64,000 nucleotides of DNA from Acidimicrobiaceae bacterium. GTDB taxonomy: Bacteria; Actinomycetota; Acidimicrobiia; Acidimicrobiales; RAAP-2. Location: contig JAOBWI010000017.1 in assembly GCA_025463285.1 (NCBI GenBank), forward strand, positions 1 to 64,000, in the 5' to 3' direction. The notes under the pieces were generated by a model. It had not been told where the DNA came from. It saw nothing but the letters and a program-made list of their open reading frames with translations, and searched no databases. The first letter of the stretch is position 1; every line of letters begins with the position of its first letter. Positions 51,779 through 61,052 of the stretch are shown here, piece by piece. The position numbers and the translations under genes were made by a program.

Positions 51779-53206
51779 CTAGAAGCCGATGTTGTGCATC
51801 ACGTGCTTGATGCGCGTGTAGTCCTCGAAGCCGTACACCGAGAGGTCCTTACCGTACCCGGACTTTTTGAAACCCCCGTGGGGCATCTCGGCCACCAGAG
51901 GAATGTGGGTGTTGATCCACACACATCCGAAGTCGAGGTCGCGGGACATTCGCATCGCTCGTCCGTGATCGCGAGTCCACACCGATGAGGCCAGTCCGTA
52001 CTCCACGCCGTTGCCCCACGCCAGAGCCTCTGCCTCGTCGGAGAACTTCTGCACGGTGATGACCGGCCCGAAGATTTCGCTCTGGATCATCTCATCGTTT
52101 TGCCACAACCCGGCGACGACGGTCGGTTCGATGAAGAAGCCGTCGCTTCCTATCTGCGATCCCCCCGCCACGAGCGAGGCGTGCTTCGGAGTGCGACTGA
52201 GAAATCCGCTCACCCGGTCAAACTGGTGGTGGTTGTTGAGGGGACCAAAGAGCGCGTCGTCGTTATCGGGAGTGCCCACCACGGTGTTCTTGGCCTGCTC
52301 GGCCAGGGCGTCGACGAAGTCGCCATAGACGTCCGATCCGACCAAGACGCGCGTGGCGGCCGTGCAGTCTTGACCGGCGTTGAAGTACCCGGCGATGGCG
52401 ATGTTCTCCGCGGCGCTCGCGAGGTCCACGTCGTCAAAGACAATGACTGGCGCCTTCCCACCCAGTTCCAGGTGGACGCGCTTGAGATCCTTCGCGGCCG
52501 ACCCGGCGACGTCCATACCCGCTCGCACCGATCCCGTGATGGAGACCATGGCGGGCACCGGATGCTCGGCCAGTGCCCGGCCCGTGTCCCGGTCACCGCA
52601 GACGACGCCAAAGACCCCCTCGGGCAACACGTCGCTCATCAGCGTGGCCATGAAGAGCGTCGACGCGGGAGTGGTGTCGCTCGGCTTGAGGACCATAGTG
52701 TTGCCGGCGGCGATAGCGGGCGCCCACTTCCACACCGCCATCATCATGGGGTAGTTCCAGGGAGTGACCGCCGCGCACACGCCCACGGGTTCGCGGCGTA
52801 CGTAGCTGGTCATACCCTCCATGTACTCAAAGGCCCCGCGGCCCTCTAAGAGTCGCGCGGCACCGGCGAAGAATCGAATCTGATCGATCATCGGTGGAAT
52901 CTCTTCACTCATGGTGAGAGAGATGATCTTGCCGGTGTTCTCCGCCTCAATCCCGACCAGCTCTTCGGCGTTCGCTTCAAGAAGATCAGCGATTTTCAGT
53001 AGCGCCAGCGAGCGTTGCGACGGGGTGGTGCGTTTCCAGGAGGCGAAGGCCTTGGCCGCGACTTGGACGGCGTGATCGACGTCGGACGCGTCCGACACGG
53101 GCGACTCGGCGAAGGGCTGTCCGGTGACCGGGCTGATGAGTTCGACGTACTTTCCGCTCTTCGGCGGTAGCGACTCGCCCCCAATAAAGTTGGCCAAACG
53201 ACGCAT
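51779..53206 (-). CDS. Aldehyde dehydrogenase (aminobutyraldehyde dehydrogenase-like)
   Basis: A 475-aa NAD-dependent dehydrogenase. ATG 53206 has AGGAGG 5 nt upstream. [40 protein letters not shown], the base Glu in [15 protein letters not shown] and catalytic Cys in [14 protein letters not shown] are visible. It best resembles gamma-aminobutyraldehyde/PatD or PuuC-type enzymes. It is divergent from the Lrp-aminotransferase-FAD oxidase genes, which would produce its aldehyde substrate. Confidence 0.88.
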   Translation of the reverse strand: MRRLANFIGGESLPPKSGKYVELISPVTGQPFAESPVSDASDVDHAVQVAAKAFASWKRTTPSQRSLALLKIADLLEANAEELVGIEAENTGKIISLTMSEEIPPMIDQIRFFAGAARLLEGRGAFEYMEGMTSYVRREPVGVCAAVTPWNYPMMMAVWKWAPAIAAGNTMVLKPSDTTPASTLFMATLMSDVLPEGVFGVVCGDRDTGRALAEHPVPAMVSITGSVRAGMDVAGSAAKDLKRVHLELGGKAPVIVFDDVDLASAAENIAIAGYFNAGQDCTAATRVLVGSDVYGDFVDALAEQAKNTVVGTPDNDDALFGPLNNHHQFDRVSGFLSRTPKHASLVAGGSQIGSDGFFIEPTVVAGLWQNDEMIQSEIFGPVITVQKFSDEAEALAWGNGVEYGLASSVWTRDHGRAMRMSRDLDFGCVWINTHIPLVAEMPHGGFKKSGYGKDLSVYGFEDYTRIKHVMHNIGF

Positions 53207-53316
53207 AGACCCTCCTAGAGTTGGGCTGGTTTTCACAGCACCTCACGCCACTTTGCCAGAAATAGCTCGTGGTTGGCAACCGACATACTAAGGAATGAGT
53301 CACCCCAGGGACTAAA

Positions 53317-53335
53317 CACGACGCATTCCGTCGTG
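53317..53335. promoter_or_regulatory. Inverted repeat, candidate Lrp-family operator
   Basis: CACGACG-CATTC-CGTCGTG is a perfect 7-bp inverted repeat lying 9 bp upstream of a TATACT (-10-like, 53345-53350). It sits in the 194-bp region between the divergent aldehyde dehydrogenase and the Lrp-type gene, the expected place for autoregulation and shared control. Confidence 0.5.
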
Positions 53336-53400
53336 AAATGCTCCTATACTGTCTTTATCCGCAGTCCCGAAAGCCATTCTGTTCGGGCCAGGAGCAACCA

Positions 53401-53925
53401 ATGCCAGGGAACAAACCTCAACGAGAGAGCGAAACGAACGAGAACGCTTCGACCTTCGAACTCATCAACACCGCCCCGGGGGTTCTTGACTCGCCCGATC
53501 GAAAGATCATCAGTCTGCTCCAACAAGACGGTCGACGAGCCTACGGCGCTATAGCTGAAGAGGTCGGACTGTCCGAAGCGGCCGTTCGACGCCGCGTCCA
53601 ACGCCTGAAGGACTCCGGCGTAATGCAGATCGTCGCCATCACCGATCCCCTGCAACTGGGGTACGGCCGCGAAGCATTGATCGGCATTCGCGTGCACGGT
53701 GACGTGCGCTTAGTGGCCGACAAGATCGCCGCCATCGACGAAGCGAACTACGTCGTGATGACCGCGGGAAGCTTCGACATCATCGCCGAAGTCATCGCCG
53801 AAGACGACAACGACTTGGTGCACCTTCTCAATGACTCGATCCGCTCGATTCCCGGGGTGACCGAAGTCGAGACGTTCTTGTATTTGAAACTAGCGAAGCA
53901 GACCTATACATGGGGGACCAAGTGA
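53401..53925 (+). CDS. Lrp/AsnC-family transcriptional regulator
   Basis: A 174-aa regulator. ATG 53401 has GGAG 8 nt upstream. After a polar N-terminal tail, the helix-turn-helix is at about 25-75 (LDSPDRKIISLLQQDGRRAY, VGLSEAAVRRRVQRLKDSGV) and the RAM effector domain at about 85-165 (EALIGIRVHGDVRLVADKIA, YVVMTAGSFDIIAEV). It probably responds to an amino acid or amine handled by its neighbours. Confidence 0.9.
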   Translation: MPGNKPQRESETNENASTFELINTAPGVLDSPDRKIISLLQQDGRRAYGAIAEEVGLSEAAVRRRVQRLKDSGVMQIVAITDPLQLGYGREALIGIRVHGDVRLVADKIAAIDEANYVVMTAGSFDIIAEVIAEDDNDLVHLLNDSIRSIPGVTEVETFLYLKLAKQTYTWGTK

Positions 53926-55343
53926 CACTTCACGAAACGATTTCGGACGGCGTATCGGTCAGCGACGAACGACAACCGAGTCATCAGTACTCCGAGCGCG
54001 CGCGACGCAATCTCTGGTTGCCAATGTCGCGCATGGGGGCCTACAGCGACCACAACGAAGTGCCCATCATGGTGCGCGGTGAGGGCACGCGGGTCTACGA
54101 CGCGAACGGCAAGGAGTACTTCGACGGACTGTCGGGCCTCTTCACCAACTCGCTGGGCCACGGTCGACGCGACATCGCTGAAGCGGCCGCGGCGCAGATC
54201 GGCGAGATGGCCTTCTTTCCTCTGTGGACCTACGCCCACCCCAAAGCCATTGAGTTGGCCGAGCGTCTGGCGAGCCTGACTCCGGGCGATCTCAATCGCG
54301 TCTTCTTCACCTCCGGCGGCGCCGAGGCGAATGAGAGCGCGTGGAAGCTTGCTCGCCAGTACCACAAGATGCGCGGTGACCGCGACCGCTACAAAGTCAT
54401 CAGTCGCGACATCGCCTATCACGGCACCACGCTCGGTGCCTTGACCATCACCTCTCTCGACGCGTACCGCACTCCGTTTGAGCCCCTGGTGCCCGGCGCG
54501 GTCAAGGTCCCGGCCGTGAACTTCTACCGCGCCGAGAAGCACGCCGACGACTTTGAGGCCTACGGACTATGGTCGGCCCAACAGATCGAAGAGGCCATCT
54601 TGCGCGAAGGCCCCGAAACGATAGCGGCCGTCTTCTTAGAGCCGGTGCAGAACGCCGGCGGCTGTTTCGTTCCACCTCGGAGCTATTGGAAAGAGGTTCG
54701 CGAGATCTGCTCTCGCTACGGCGTCCTACTGGTGTCGGACGAAGTGATCTGCGCCTTTGGGCGCATCGGTTCCTGGTTCGGTGGCCAGAAGTACGACTAC
54801 CTGCCCGACATCATCACCTGCGCCAAGGGCATCACCGCCGGGTACGCGCCGCTCGGGGCGATGATCGTCTCGGACCGCGTGGCCGAGCCGTTCCAGCACG
54901 ACGACGTCGCGTTCCTCCACGGCTTCACCTGGTCGGGCCACCCGGTCTCCTGCGCGATCGCGCTAAAGGCGATTGAGATTCTCGAGAACGAACGAGTCAT
55001 CGAGAACGTACAGAAGAACCAGGACTACTTCCAGAGCGGATTGGAGTCCCTGAAGGACATCCCCATCGTGGGCGACGTGCGCGGCACGGGCTACTTCTGG
55101 GGAATCGAACTGGTGAAAGACCAGGGGACCAAAGAGACCTGGGCTGGCGATGACGCCGAGCAGTTGCTGCGAGGCTACGTCTCGCCCGAGATGTACCGCC
55201 GTGGCCTCATCTGTCGCTCGGACGACCGTGGAGACCCGGTGGTGCAGTTGGCGCCACCGCTGATCTCGACGCGCGACGATATTGACCTCATGGTCAGCGT
55301 CTTGCGCGACGTCTTTATCGGAGCATCCCAGCTCCACATCTAG
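53922..55343 (+). CDS. Class III aminotransferase (omega-amino acid/amine:pyruvate type)
   Basis: A 473-aa PLP enzyme. GTG 53922 overlaps the regulator's stop by 4 nt (GTGA); ATG 53910 is an in-frame alternative. Motifs are FDGLSGLFTNSLGHGRRDI, FFTSGGAEANESAWKLARQY, AYHGTTLGALTIT, VSDEVICAFGRIGSWFG and the Schiff-base lysine in TCAKGITAGYAPLGAM. The group moves amino groups from omega-amines such as putrescine, GABA or beta-alanine to pyruvate. Its aldehyde product fits the divergent dehydrogenase. Confidence 0.9.
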   Translation: MTLHETISDGVSVSDERQPSHQYSERARRNLWLPMSRMGAYSDHNEVPIMVRGEGTRVYDANGKEYFDGLSGLFTNSLGHGRRDIAEAAAAQIGEMAFFPLWTYAHPKAIELAERLASLTPGDLNRVFFTSGGAEANESAWKLARQYHKMRGDRDRYKVISRDIAYHGTTLGALTITSLDAYRTPFEPLVPGAVKVPAVNFYRAEKHADDFEAYGLWSAQQIEEAILREGPETIAAVFLEPVQNAGGCFVPPRSYWKEVREICSRYGVLLVSDEVICAFGRIGSWFGGQKYDYLPDIITCAKGITAGYAPLGAMIVSDRVAEPFQHDDVAFLHGFTWSGHPVSCAIALKAIEILENERVIENVQKNQDYFQSGLESLKDIPIVGDVRGTGYFWGIELVKDQGTKETWAGDDAEQLLRGYVSPEMYRRGLICRSDDRGDPVVQLAPPLISTRDDIDLMVSVLRDVFIGASQLHI

Positions 55344-56731
55344 TGCAACCCCCACGCTCTCTGTGGTGGTCAACACTCGACGACATCGTCGCCCCGAGGC
55401 CAGCGCTGAGTGAACACCTCGACGTCGACGTGGCCATTGTCGGTGGGGGCTTCACCGGACTGTGGACCGCTCGAGAGTTGAAGCGACGCGATCCCACGCT
55501 GCGCGTAGTGGTTCTCGAGCAGTCCGTGTGTGGTTTTGGCGCGTCGGGACGCAACGGCGGGTGGGCCTCGGCCCTCTATCCCGTGAGCGACGGGGCCCTG
55601 GTGGCCACGCGCGGCCTCGACGCCTTCAGCCACTTGCGGCGTCATCTGCAGGGGGCCGTTCGCACCCTGGGTGAGTCGCTTCGATCCGACGCCATTGACG
55701 CCCACTTCGTACAAGGCGGCACGTTGACGTTCGCTCGAAGCGAGCTTCAGTCGACACGCCTTCAACAGCGCGTGGAGAGTTCGCGCGAACTCGGCTACAC
55801 CGAAAACGACTACCGCTGGCTCAGCCCCAGCGAGGCGCGCGAACGAGCCGACGTCCACGACTCTCTCGGTGCCACCTTTTCTCCCCACTGCGCGCGAATT
55901 CACCCGGCGCGCCTGGTGCGCGGACTCGCCGACGTCAACGAGCGGCTCGGGGTGCGAATCTTTGAAGACACTCGGGTTACGCGTATCCGGCCCGCGCTAA
56001 GAACCCGCGCCCCCGAAGTCATCACCGCGGGAGCTACCGTACACGCCCGCTTCGTCGTTCGCGCCACTGAAGGCTTTACTTCGACGTTGCCTGGGCAGCG
56101 CCGCAGCGTGGCACCCCTCTACTCATTGATGATTGGCACCGAGCCCCAGTCGGCGTCCTTTTGGGACGAGGTCGGACTGCGCGAGTTCGAGACCTTCGCC
56201 GACGATCGACACCTCATCATCTACGGCCAACGAACCGCGGACGGACGCTTGGCCTTTGGTGGTCGCGGTGCGCCCTATCACTTCGCTTCGACCGTCGAGG
56301 AGCGCTTTGATGAGAATCCCAAAGTCTTCTCTCTCTTGGAGTCAACATTGCGCGAACTCTTTCCCGCTCTCTCGGGCGAGGTTACCCATCGCTGGGGTGG
56401 CCCCCTCGCTCTACCGCGCGACCACTCACCCTCCGTGGTGGTCGACTACGCGACGGGCTTGGCCAGCGCCGGCGGGTACACCGGTGACGGGGTCGTGCTG
56501 AGCTACGTCGCGGGCAACACGCTGGCGGATCTCATCGCTACGCCGGGCCCTGACACGGAGCGCACGTCACTCCCTTTCGTGCACCATGAAGCGAAGCGCT
56601 GGGAAGTAGAGCCCTTCCGCTGGGCCGGTATCAACGCGGGCCTGGGCCTCGCGGCGTGGTCCGATCGTGTCGAACGACGCACCGGTCGACCCAGTCGAGC
56701 TACGCACGTTCTAGAACGACTGCTCAACTAG
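55343..56731 (+). CDS. FAD-dependent amine/amino-acid oxidoreductase (DAO family, PuuB/OrdL-like)
   Basis: A 462-aa flavoprotein. The dinucleotide fold is VDVAIVGGGFTGLWTARELK, followed by FGASGRNGGWASALYPV, the OrdL/PuuB-type flavin motif. Near the end RWGGPLALPRDHSPS and GLASAGGYTGDGVVLSYVAG bind FAD again. Start GTG 55343 shares a base with the aminotransferase stop (TAGTG). It likely oxidises an amine or N-acylated amine to an aldehyde. Its stop overlaps the convergent gene by 4 nt. Confidence 0.88.
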   Translation: MQPPRSLWWSTLDDIVAPRPALSEHLDVDVAIVGGGFTGLWTARELKRRDPTLRVVVLEQSVCGFGASGRNGGWASALYPVSDGALVATRGLDAFSHLRRHLQGAVRTLGESLRSDAIDAHFVQGGTLTFARSELQSTRLQQRVESSRELGYTENDYRWLSPSEARERADVHDSLGATFSPHCARIHPARLVRGLADVNERLGVRIFEDTRVTRIRPALRTRAPEVITAGATVHARFVVRATEGFTSTLPGQRRSVAPLYSLMIGTEPQSASFWDEVGLREFETFADDRHLIIYGQRTADGRLAFGGRGAPYHFASTVEERFDENPKVFSLLESTLRELFPALSGEVTHRWGGPLALPRDHSPSVVVDYATGLASAGGYTGDGVVLSYVAGNTLADLIATPGPDTERTSLPFVHHEAKRWEVEPFRWAGINAGLGLAAWSDRVERRTGRPSRATHVLERLLN

Positions 56732-57372
56732 CGAATGATGTTGACCGCTTCGCCGGCCACGACGGCGATGGTGACAAAGGAGATCAACGCCTCCATGGCG
56801 AAGAGGGCCTTGGCCTGAAAGGTGAGCGGCATGGCGTCCGCGGGCGCAAAGCTCGTGCCGTTGGCAAACGACGTGTAGAGATAGTCGACGAAGCGGGGTC
56901 GCCAATCGCTCGGCGCCACGGAGGGCTGAGTCATCTGAGGAAACTGAAAGTCCGGAAGTCGCGCCCTGGTTCCGGCCCGCACGTGCGGTCCGCCGCGATC
57001 AACTTCCCAGTACCACAGGCCAAAAACGATGACGTTGGTCACCCAGATCAGCGCCGCGGCGTAGAGGAGGTGGCGGCCACTGATATGGGCCGCGTGAAAG
57101 ACGTGGTGGATGAGCAAGACACCCGACACGACGTTGGCCACCGTAATGATCACGACCAGCGAGAGCGCGAGAGCGTGCACCCAGGGTCCGTCATCGGGGC
57201 GACGGTGCCGGCGCGCCGACAGTGGAATCAGGGGGAGAACCACGAGGAGCGGGAGTAACCACTTCGGCCCAATAACCAAGCGACTAGGAAGAAGAACGTA
57301 CAGCCCCGCGCAGACGAGAAGAGATAATGAAGCGGGCCACCGTGGTTCGGCGAGGCCGTTGTTTCTCGCCAT
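56728..57372 (-). CDS. Integral membrane protein, DUF1345-like
   Basis: A 214-aa protein with about five hydrophobic segments. Its C-terminal half (WEVDRGG, LPDFQFPQM, WRPRFVDYLYTSFANGTSFA, then MPLTFQAKALFAMEALIS) resembles DUF1345-type proteins, in which the DYLY-xxF region forms a pore-like loop between the last two helices. A channel role is a guess. It begins immediately after the stop of the secreted protein gene at 57373, so the two are co-transcribed. Confidence 0.7.
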   Translation of the reverse strand: MARNNGLAEPRWPASLSLLVCAGLYVLLPSRLVIGPKWLLPLLVVLPLIPLSARRHRRPDDGPWVHALALSLVVIITVANVVSGVLLIHHVFHAAHISGRHLLYAAALIWVTNVIVFGLWYWEVDRGGPHVRAGTRARLPDFQFPQMTQPSVAPSDWRPRFVDYLYTSFANGTSFAPADAMPLTFQAKALFAMEALISFVTIAVVAGEAVNIIR

Positions 57373-58167
57373 CTAGGTCAGCGAGCTCTGCGAGAACGAC
57401 GCAAGACCGCTCGGAATCAGTAGCGAAGAGAAGTTCACGCTGCTCAGTAGCTTCGCGAATCCGCTTCCCGAGAGCGGCTCACGATTTCGCGCGGATGGGA
57501 TGGCTACCCGGACCGGTTGGTTGTAGGACAGCACACTCACGCTGACTTTCACGGTCGACTTTTTCGTCTGTTCCACCACCGTGCTCTGAGTGAGTTCGCC
57601 TTGACTTCCCACGGTGATGGACCACTGAATCGTGCCCAACGTTGATCTCGCGTTCGCCCCAGCGAAGAGGTGCGAGAAGGCGACGTCGTCACGTGAGAGA
57701 TGGTAGGTGGTTGAGTATCCGCTTTTCGACACCGTCTCGTGGAACCCGGTAATCAGTTCGACGTCGGGTTTGGTCAACTCCAGCGATACGCCGTAAAGAT
57801 TAGGTAGCGATAGGTGCGTCGAGAGCCACGGGCCATTCGAGACGTCCGCCGAGCGCACGTACATGTGGCCCTTGGCGGCCACGACGTCAACCGACGCCGT
57901 GGTGATCACTAGGGGAAAGTGCACGACCGCACTGGCGCCGCCGGTCGCAAAGTTGAGGCCGACGTTGGCGTTCAGCTGGACGTTCGAACCGGTGGACACG
58001 GTGACTACGAGATCGGCCGTCTTGGGCGGGTACCCGTTGAGCGCCAGGGGGTCTTTGCCGACGCTCGGAGAGTTCGAGTCCGTAGCCGCCGCCACCACGC
58101 CGACCACGGTGAGAAGCAAGGCGACGACCCCGATAGTGATGGCCATCACGCGCTTCTTTACGGCCAT
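57373..58167 (-). CDS. Exported/membrane-anchored protein, LppX/LprG-like fold possible
   Basis: A 264-aa protein with an N-terminal hydrophobic signal or anchor (MAITIGVVALLLTVVGVVAA) but no lipobox Cys. The rest is a beta-rich domain with repeated Val/Ser strands (GPWLSTHLSLPNLYGVSLEL, SYNQPVRVAIP). The overall plan recalls actinobacterial LppX/LprAFG lipid carriers, which have this size and strand pattern; that is a guess without a search. It lies between threonine dehydratase and the DUF1345-like gene. Confidence 0.6.
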   Translation of the reverse strand: MAVKKRVMAITIGVVALLLTVVGVVAAATDSNSPSVGKDPLALNGYPPKTADLVVTVSTGSNVQLNANVGLNFATGGASAVVHFPLVITTASVDVVAAKGHMYVRSADVSNGPWLSTHLSLPNLYGVSLELTKPDVELITGFHETVSKSGYSTTYHLSRDDVAFSHLFAGANARSTLGTIQWSITVGSQGELTQSTVVEQTKKSTVKVSVSVLSYNQPVRVAIPSARNREPLSGSGFAKLLSSVNFSSLLIPSGLASFSQSSLT

Positions 58168-58207
58168 CGTGTCACCCGGGGCATCACGCCGCGACCACTT
58201 CGCGACA

Positions 58208-59215
58208 CTAGTTGAGGGGTTCTTCCAGGAGCTCTACAAATAGTTCGTGCGAGATGTTACGCCCGCTCGCGATGAAGCCGATTCGCGAACTGGGGTCGTC
58301 AACTCGGTTCGCCGTGATAGCGGCGTACGACGCGGCGGCCGAACCCTCCATCACCAGGCCATTGTTCTCGGCGATCTCTCGAACGGCGTGACGAATCTCT
58401 TTCTCGGGTACCAGTACCAAGTCGACGCCACTCTTCGCGATGATCTCGTTGGTTATGGCGCCTTCGTCGCCCCCGCCCGCGAGCCCGTCCGCGATGGTCG
58501 CTCGATGAACGACGTCACTCATAGCAACGCCCCGCAAGACGTGATACAGAGCGGAACTCTCTTCGGGTTGCACGCCGGTCACGCGGATGTCCGAACGTCC
58601 TTGACGGTCGCGCGACAGCAGGGTCCCTGATATCAGCCCTCCACCACCCACCGACACCACGAGGTGTTCCAGTTCCGGGGCCTGTTGCAGCATCTCTTGA
58701 AATACCGTCGACTGTCCGGCGATCACGTCGCTGTCGTTAAAGGGCGAGATAAATCGGATCGCTCGCTCCTCGGCCAGCGTCAGGGCGTGGGCCTGGGCGT
58801 CGTCGTAGGACGTGCCGAACTGGATCAGCTCAATATCGAACGTAGAGAGCTTCTTGACTTTGGCCACCGAGGCGTTGGCCGGAACCACGACCGTGGCTCG
58901 CACGCCCAAGAGATTGGAGGCGTACGCCACGCCCAGTCCGTGATTTCCCGCCGAGGCCGTAATGACGGCGCCGCCGGGGTCGCTCTCGTGCGCCGCGTGC
59001 ACGGCGGCTAAGGCGCCTCGTACCTTGAACGAACCGGTGACTTGGAGGTTCTCCAACTTCACGAAAACTCTGCGGCCACGAGCCAAAATCGTCACCGTCG
59101 GAGTGGGTGTCAACGTTCGCGCAATGATCTCTCGAGCGTGCTCGAGCTGGGCATTCGTGGGGGCCGACACCTGGCGAATCATCATGTTGAGCCTATAGCC
59201 CGACTTTTTAGCCAT
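58208..59215 (-). CDS. Threonine/serine dehydratase (PLP fold-type II)
   Basis: A 335-aa PLP enzyme. The Schiff-base Lys is in VTGSFKVRGALAAV, with ITASAGNHGLGVAYASNLLG and the phosphate-binding VVSVGGGGLISG. There is no C-terminal ACT-like regulatory domain, so it resembles catabolic threonine dehydratase or serine racemase-like enzymes rather than feedback-controlled IlvA. It could still supply 2-ketobutyrate for isoleucine. Start at 59215, or at ATG 59185 or 59182, which fit the family better. Confidence 0.88.
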   Translation of the reverse strand: MAKKSGYRLNMMIRQVSAPTNAQLEHAREIIARTLTPTPTVTILARGRRVFVKLENLQVTGSFKVRGALAAVHAAHESDPGGAVITASAGNHGLGVAYASNLLGVRATVVVPANASVAKVKKLSTFDIELIQFGTSYDDAQAHALTLAEERAIRFISPFNDSDVIAGQSTVFQEMLQQAPELEHLVVSVGGGGLISGTLLSRDRQGRSDIRVTGVQPEESSALYHVLRGVAMSDVVHRATIADGLAGGGDEGAITNEIIAKSGVDLVLVPEKEIRHAVREIAENNGLVMEGSAAASYAAITANRVDDPSSRIGFIASGRNISHELFVELLEEPLN

Positions 59216-59241
59216 TTCGTACTCTCAAGTAAGGTCAGCGA

Positions 59242-59805
59242 GTGCGCACGATCGTTGGCGTGGTTCTCGTTGCGTCACTCGCCTTTCTGGGCACGATGGT
59301 CGACAACTTTTTTGCTTTTTCGGCGCAACTCGTCTTGACCGAGCCCACCCGGTACCGACGAGTGAGTTGGGCGCAAGCCGGGGCGTTGTCGGTACTGGTG
59401 GTTATCGCGGGCAGCGTGGGCACTTTGTTGGACGTCATCCCGGTGCGCTGGATCGGCCTGCTCTGCGTCGCGCCGTTCGGTTTCGCCCTGCACGCGTGGC
59501 GTCATCGTGAGTCACCCCACGAGCAGTTTCGACGTGGTGCGATCACCACGTTCTTGATCACCCTGGCCCTCGGCGGGGACAACGTGGCCGTCTGGATTCC
59601 CCTCTTTCGCGCGGCCGGAGTGCGACACGGCCTGGTGGCTCTCGGTACCTTCGTGATCGGGGACATCCTTTTTCTCCTCGCCGCGCGAAAGCTAGCGACC
59701 CATCCCAAAGTCGTCGAGTGGGGACGCGCGCGCATGCCCTCACTCATGCCGTACGTATACGCTCTCCTCGGCGTGCTCATCTTGATCGAGTGTCACACGA
59801 TCTAA
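59242..59805 (+). CDS. CadD-like cadmium resistance/LysE-superfamily transporter
   Basis: A 187-aa membrane protein with about five or six helices. FLGTMVDNFFAFSAQLVL and LALGGDNVAVWIPLFRAAGV are the paired Asp-Asn motifs of the CadD family, on helices 1 and 4. The family exports Cd or, in some members, other cations or small amines. The start is GTG 59242, divergent from the threonine dehydratase. Confidence 0.85.
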   Translation: MRTIVGVVLVASLAFLGTMVDNFFAFSAQLVLTEPTRYRRVSWAQAGALSVLVVIAGSVGTLLDVIPVRWIGLLCVAPFGFALHAWRHRESPHEQFRRGAITTFLITLALGGDNVAVWIPLFRAAGVRHGLVALGTFVIGDILFLLAARKLATHPKVVEWGRARMPSLMPYVYALLGVLILIECHTI

Positions 59806-59840
59806 ATCGTGAGGCCGTGGGCGTCACCTAGCGTGGACCT

Positions 59841-61001
59841 ATGGCACAACGAAGTGCAAATCAAACTTTGCGCCGACTCACGATCATCGTGGCGATTCAG
59901 TGGATGGGCGCCACCCTGGGCCTCCCCCTTCTCCCTCTCTTCCTCGAACGCCGCGGTGGTACGCCGTCCCTAGTGGGGCTCGTCATGGCCGCGTTCTTCG
60001 TGGCGGGCGTGTTGACGCAGTTTGTCTTTGGCCATCTGGCTGACAAGTTCGGACGACGCAAGCTTCTCATTCTCGGCCTCGTCACCTACGGCCTGGCCTC
60101 CATGACGTACCTCCTTCCGGTGGCCGCTCCCTGGCTAGGCCTGACTCGGGCCCTGCAGGGGGCGTCCGCCGGCGCTATCGAAGTCACGTCCCTGTCGGCC
60201 GTGGCGTCACTGTTTCCCGAAGCCGAGCGCGGACGCGCGGTGTCGAGGATCTTCGCCGCCCAACTCTTCGGCATCGCCGTGGGTCCCGTAGTCGGCGTCA
60301 TAGCGTCCGTGCACGACCTGGGTTGGGCCTTCTTCGTTACCGGCGTCGTGAGTCTGATCGCGGCGCTCGTGGCGACGCGCACCAACCTCGGTGACCGCGA
60401 GTACGACCCGTCACCGTTGCCGCGACTGCAGTGGAGCAGCCAGCTGGTAGGCGCGCTCGTCGCGGCGTGCGCGTCCGGTCTCGCCATTGGCGTGTACGAA
60501 GCCTGCTGGAGTCTGTTGATGCACGCCCACCACGCCAGCACCCTGCAGATCCGACTGAGCTGGACTTTCTTCAGTGTGCCCTGGGTCGTCCTCTCGCGCT
60601 GGGGAGGGTGGCTGGCCGACCACGCCAATCGGCGGTTCATTGCACTGGCCGGTCTCTTGAACGGGGCGTTCTTCTTGTCGCTTTACCCTCACATCCACAA
60701 CAACAATCTGATGCTGGTGCTCGGATCGTGTGAGTCAGTCGGCGCCTCACTCTCGGTGCCCTCGATCTCCTCTCTCATGAGTCAAGGCTCGGCTCATCGA
60801 GAGCTGAGTCGTCGCCAGGGCCTCTATACGACGTCCAACACCGCGGCTCTCGCGCTCGCGGCTGGCGTGTCGGGCTTTCTTTTTACGATCAACTCAACCC
60901 TACCTTTCACCCTGATTGCTGTTATTTCGGCGACCCTCGCGCTGTCCACGCTCTTTTGGTGGCGACACGTGACGGGGCGCATTTTCCCCACCGTGGCCTA
61001 A
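59841..61001 (+). CDS. MFS transporter
   Basis: A 386-aa major facilitator with about 12 helices. The loop 2-3 motif is FGHLADKFGRRKLLILGLVT and the helix 5 motif FAAQLFGIAVGPVVGVIAS. The overall plan resembles drug/multidrug efflux (DHA1) members. It follows cadD by 35 bp and is likely in one transcript with it. A hairpin that could end this transcript follows directly. Confidence 0.87.
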   Translation: MAQRSANQTLRRLTIIVAIQWMGATLGLPLLPLFLERRGGTPSLVGLVMAAFFVAGVLTQFVFGHLADKFGRRKLLILGLVTYGLASMTYLLPVAAPWLGLTRALQGASAGAIEVTSLSAVASLFPEAERGRAVSRIFAAQLFGIAVGPVVGVIASVHDLGWAFFVTGVVSLIAALVATRTNLGDREYDPSPLPRLQWSSQLVGALVAACASGLAIGVYEACWSLLMHAHHASTLQIRLSWTFFSVPWVVLSRWGGWLADHANRRFIALAGLLNGAFFLSLYPHIHNNNLMLVLGSCESVGASLSVPSISSLMSQGSAHRELSRRQGLYTTSNTAALALAAGVSGFLFTINSTLPFTLIAVISATLALSTLFWWRHVTGRIFPTVA

Positions 61002-61004
61002 TGC

Positions 61005-61036
61005 AACCAGCGGGCGGCCACGGCCGCTCGCTAGTT
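61005..61036 (+). terminator. Terminator-like hairpin after the MFS gene
   Basis: AACCAGCGGGCGGCC (61005-61019) and GGCCGCTCGCTAGTT (61022-61036) pair over 15 positions with two that are wobble pairs or mismatches, and are followed by GTTTG. The hairpin lies between the convergent MFS and substrate-binding protein genes. Confidence 0.55.
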
Positions 61037-61052
61037 GTTTGCCTCTAATAAC

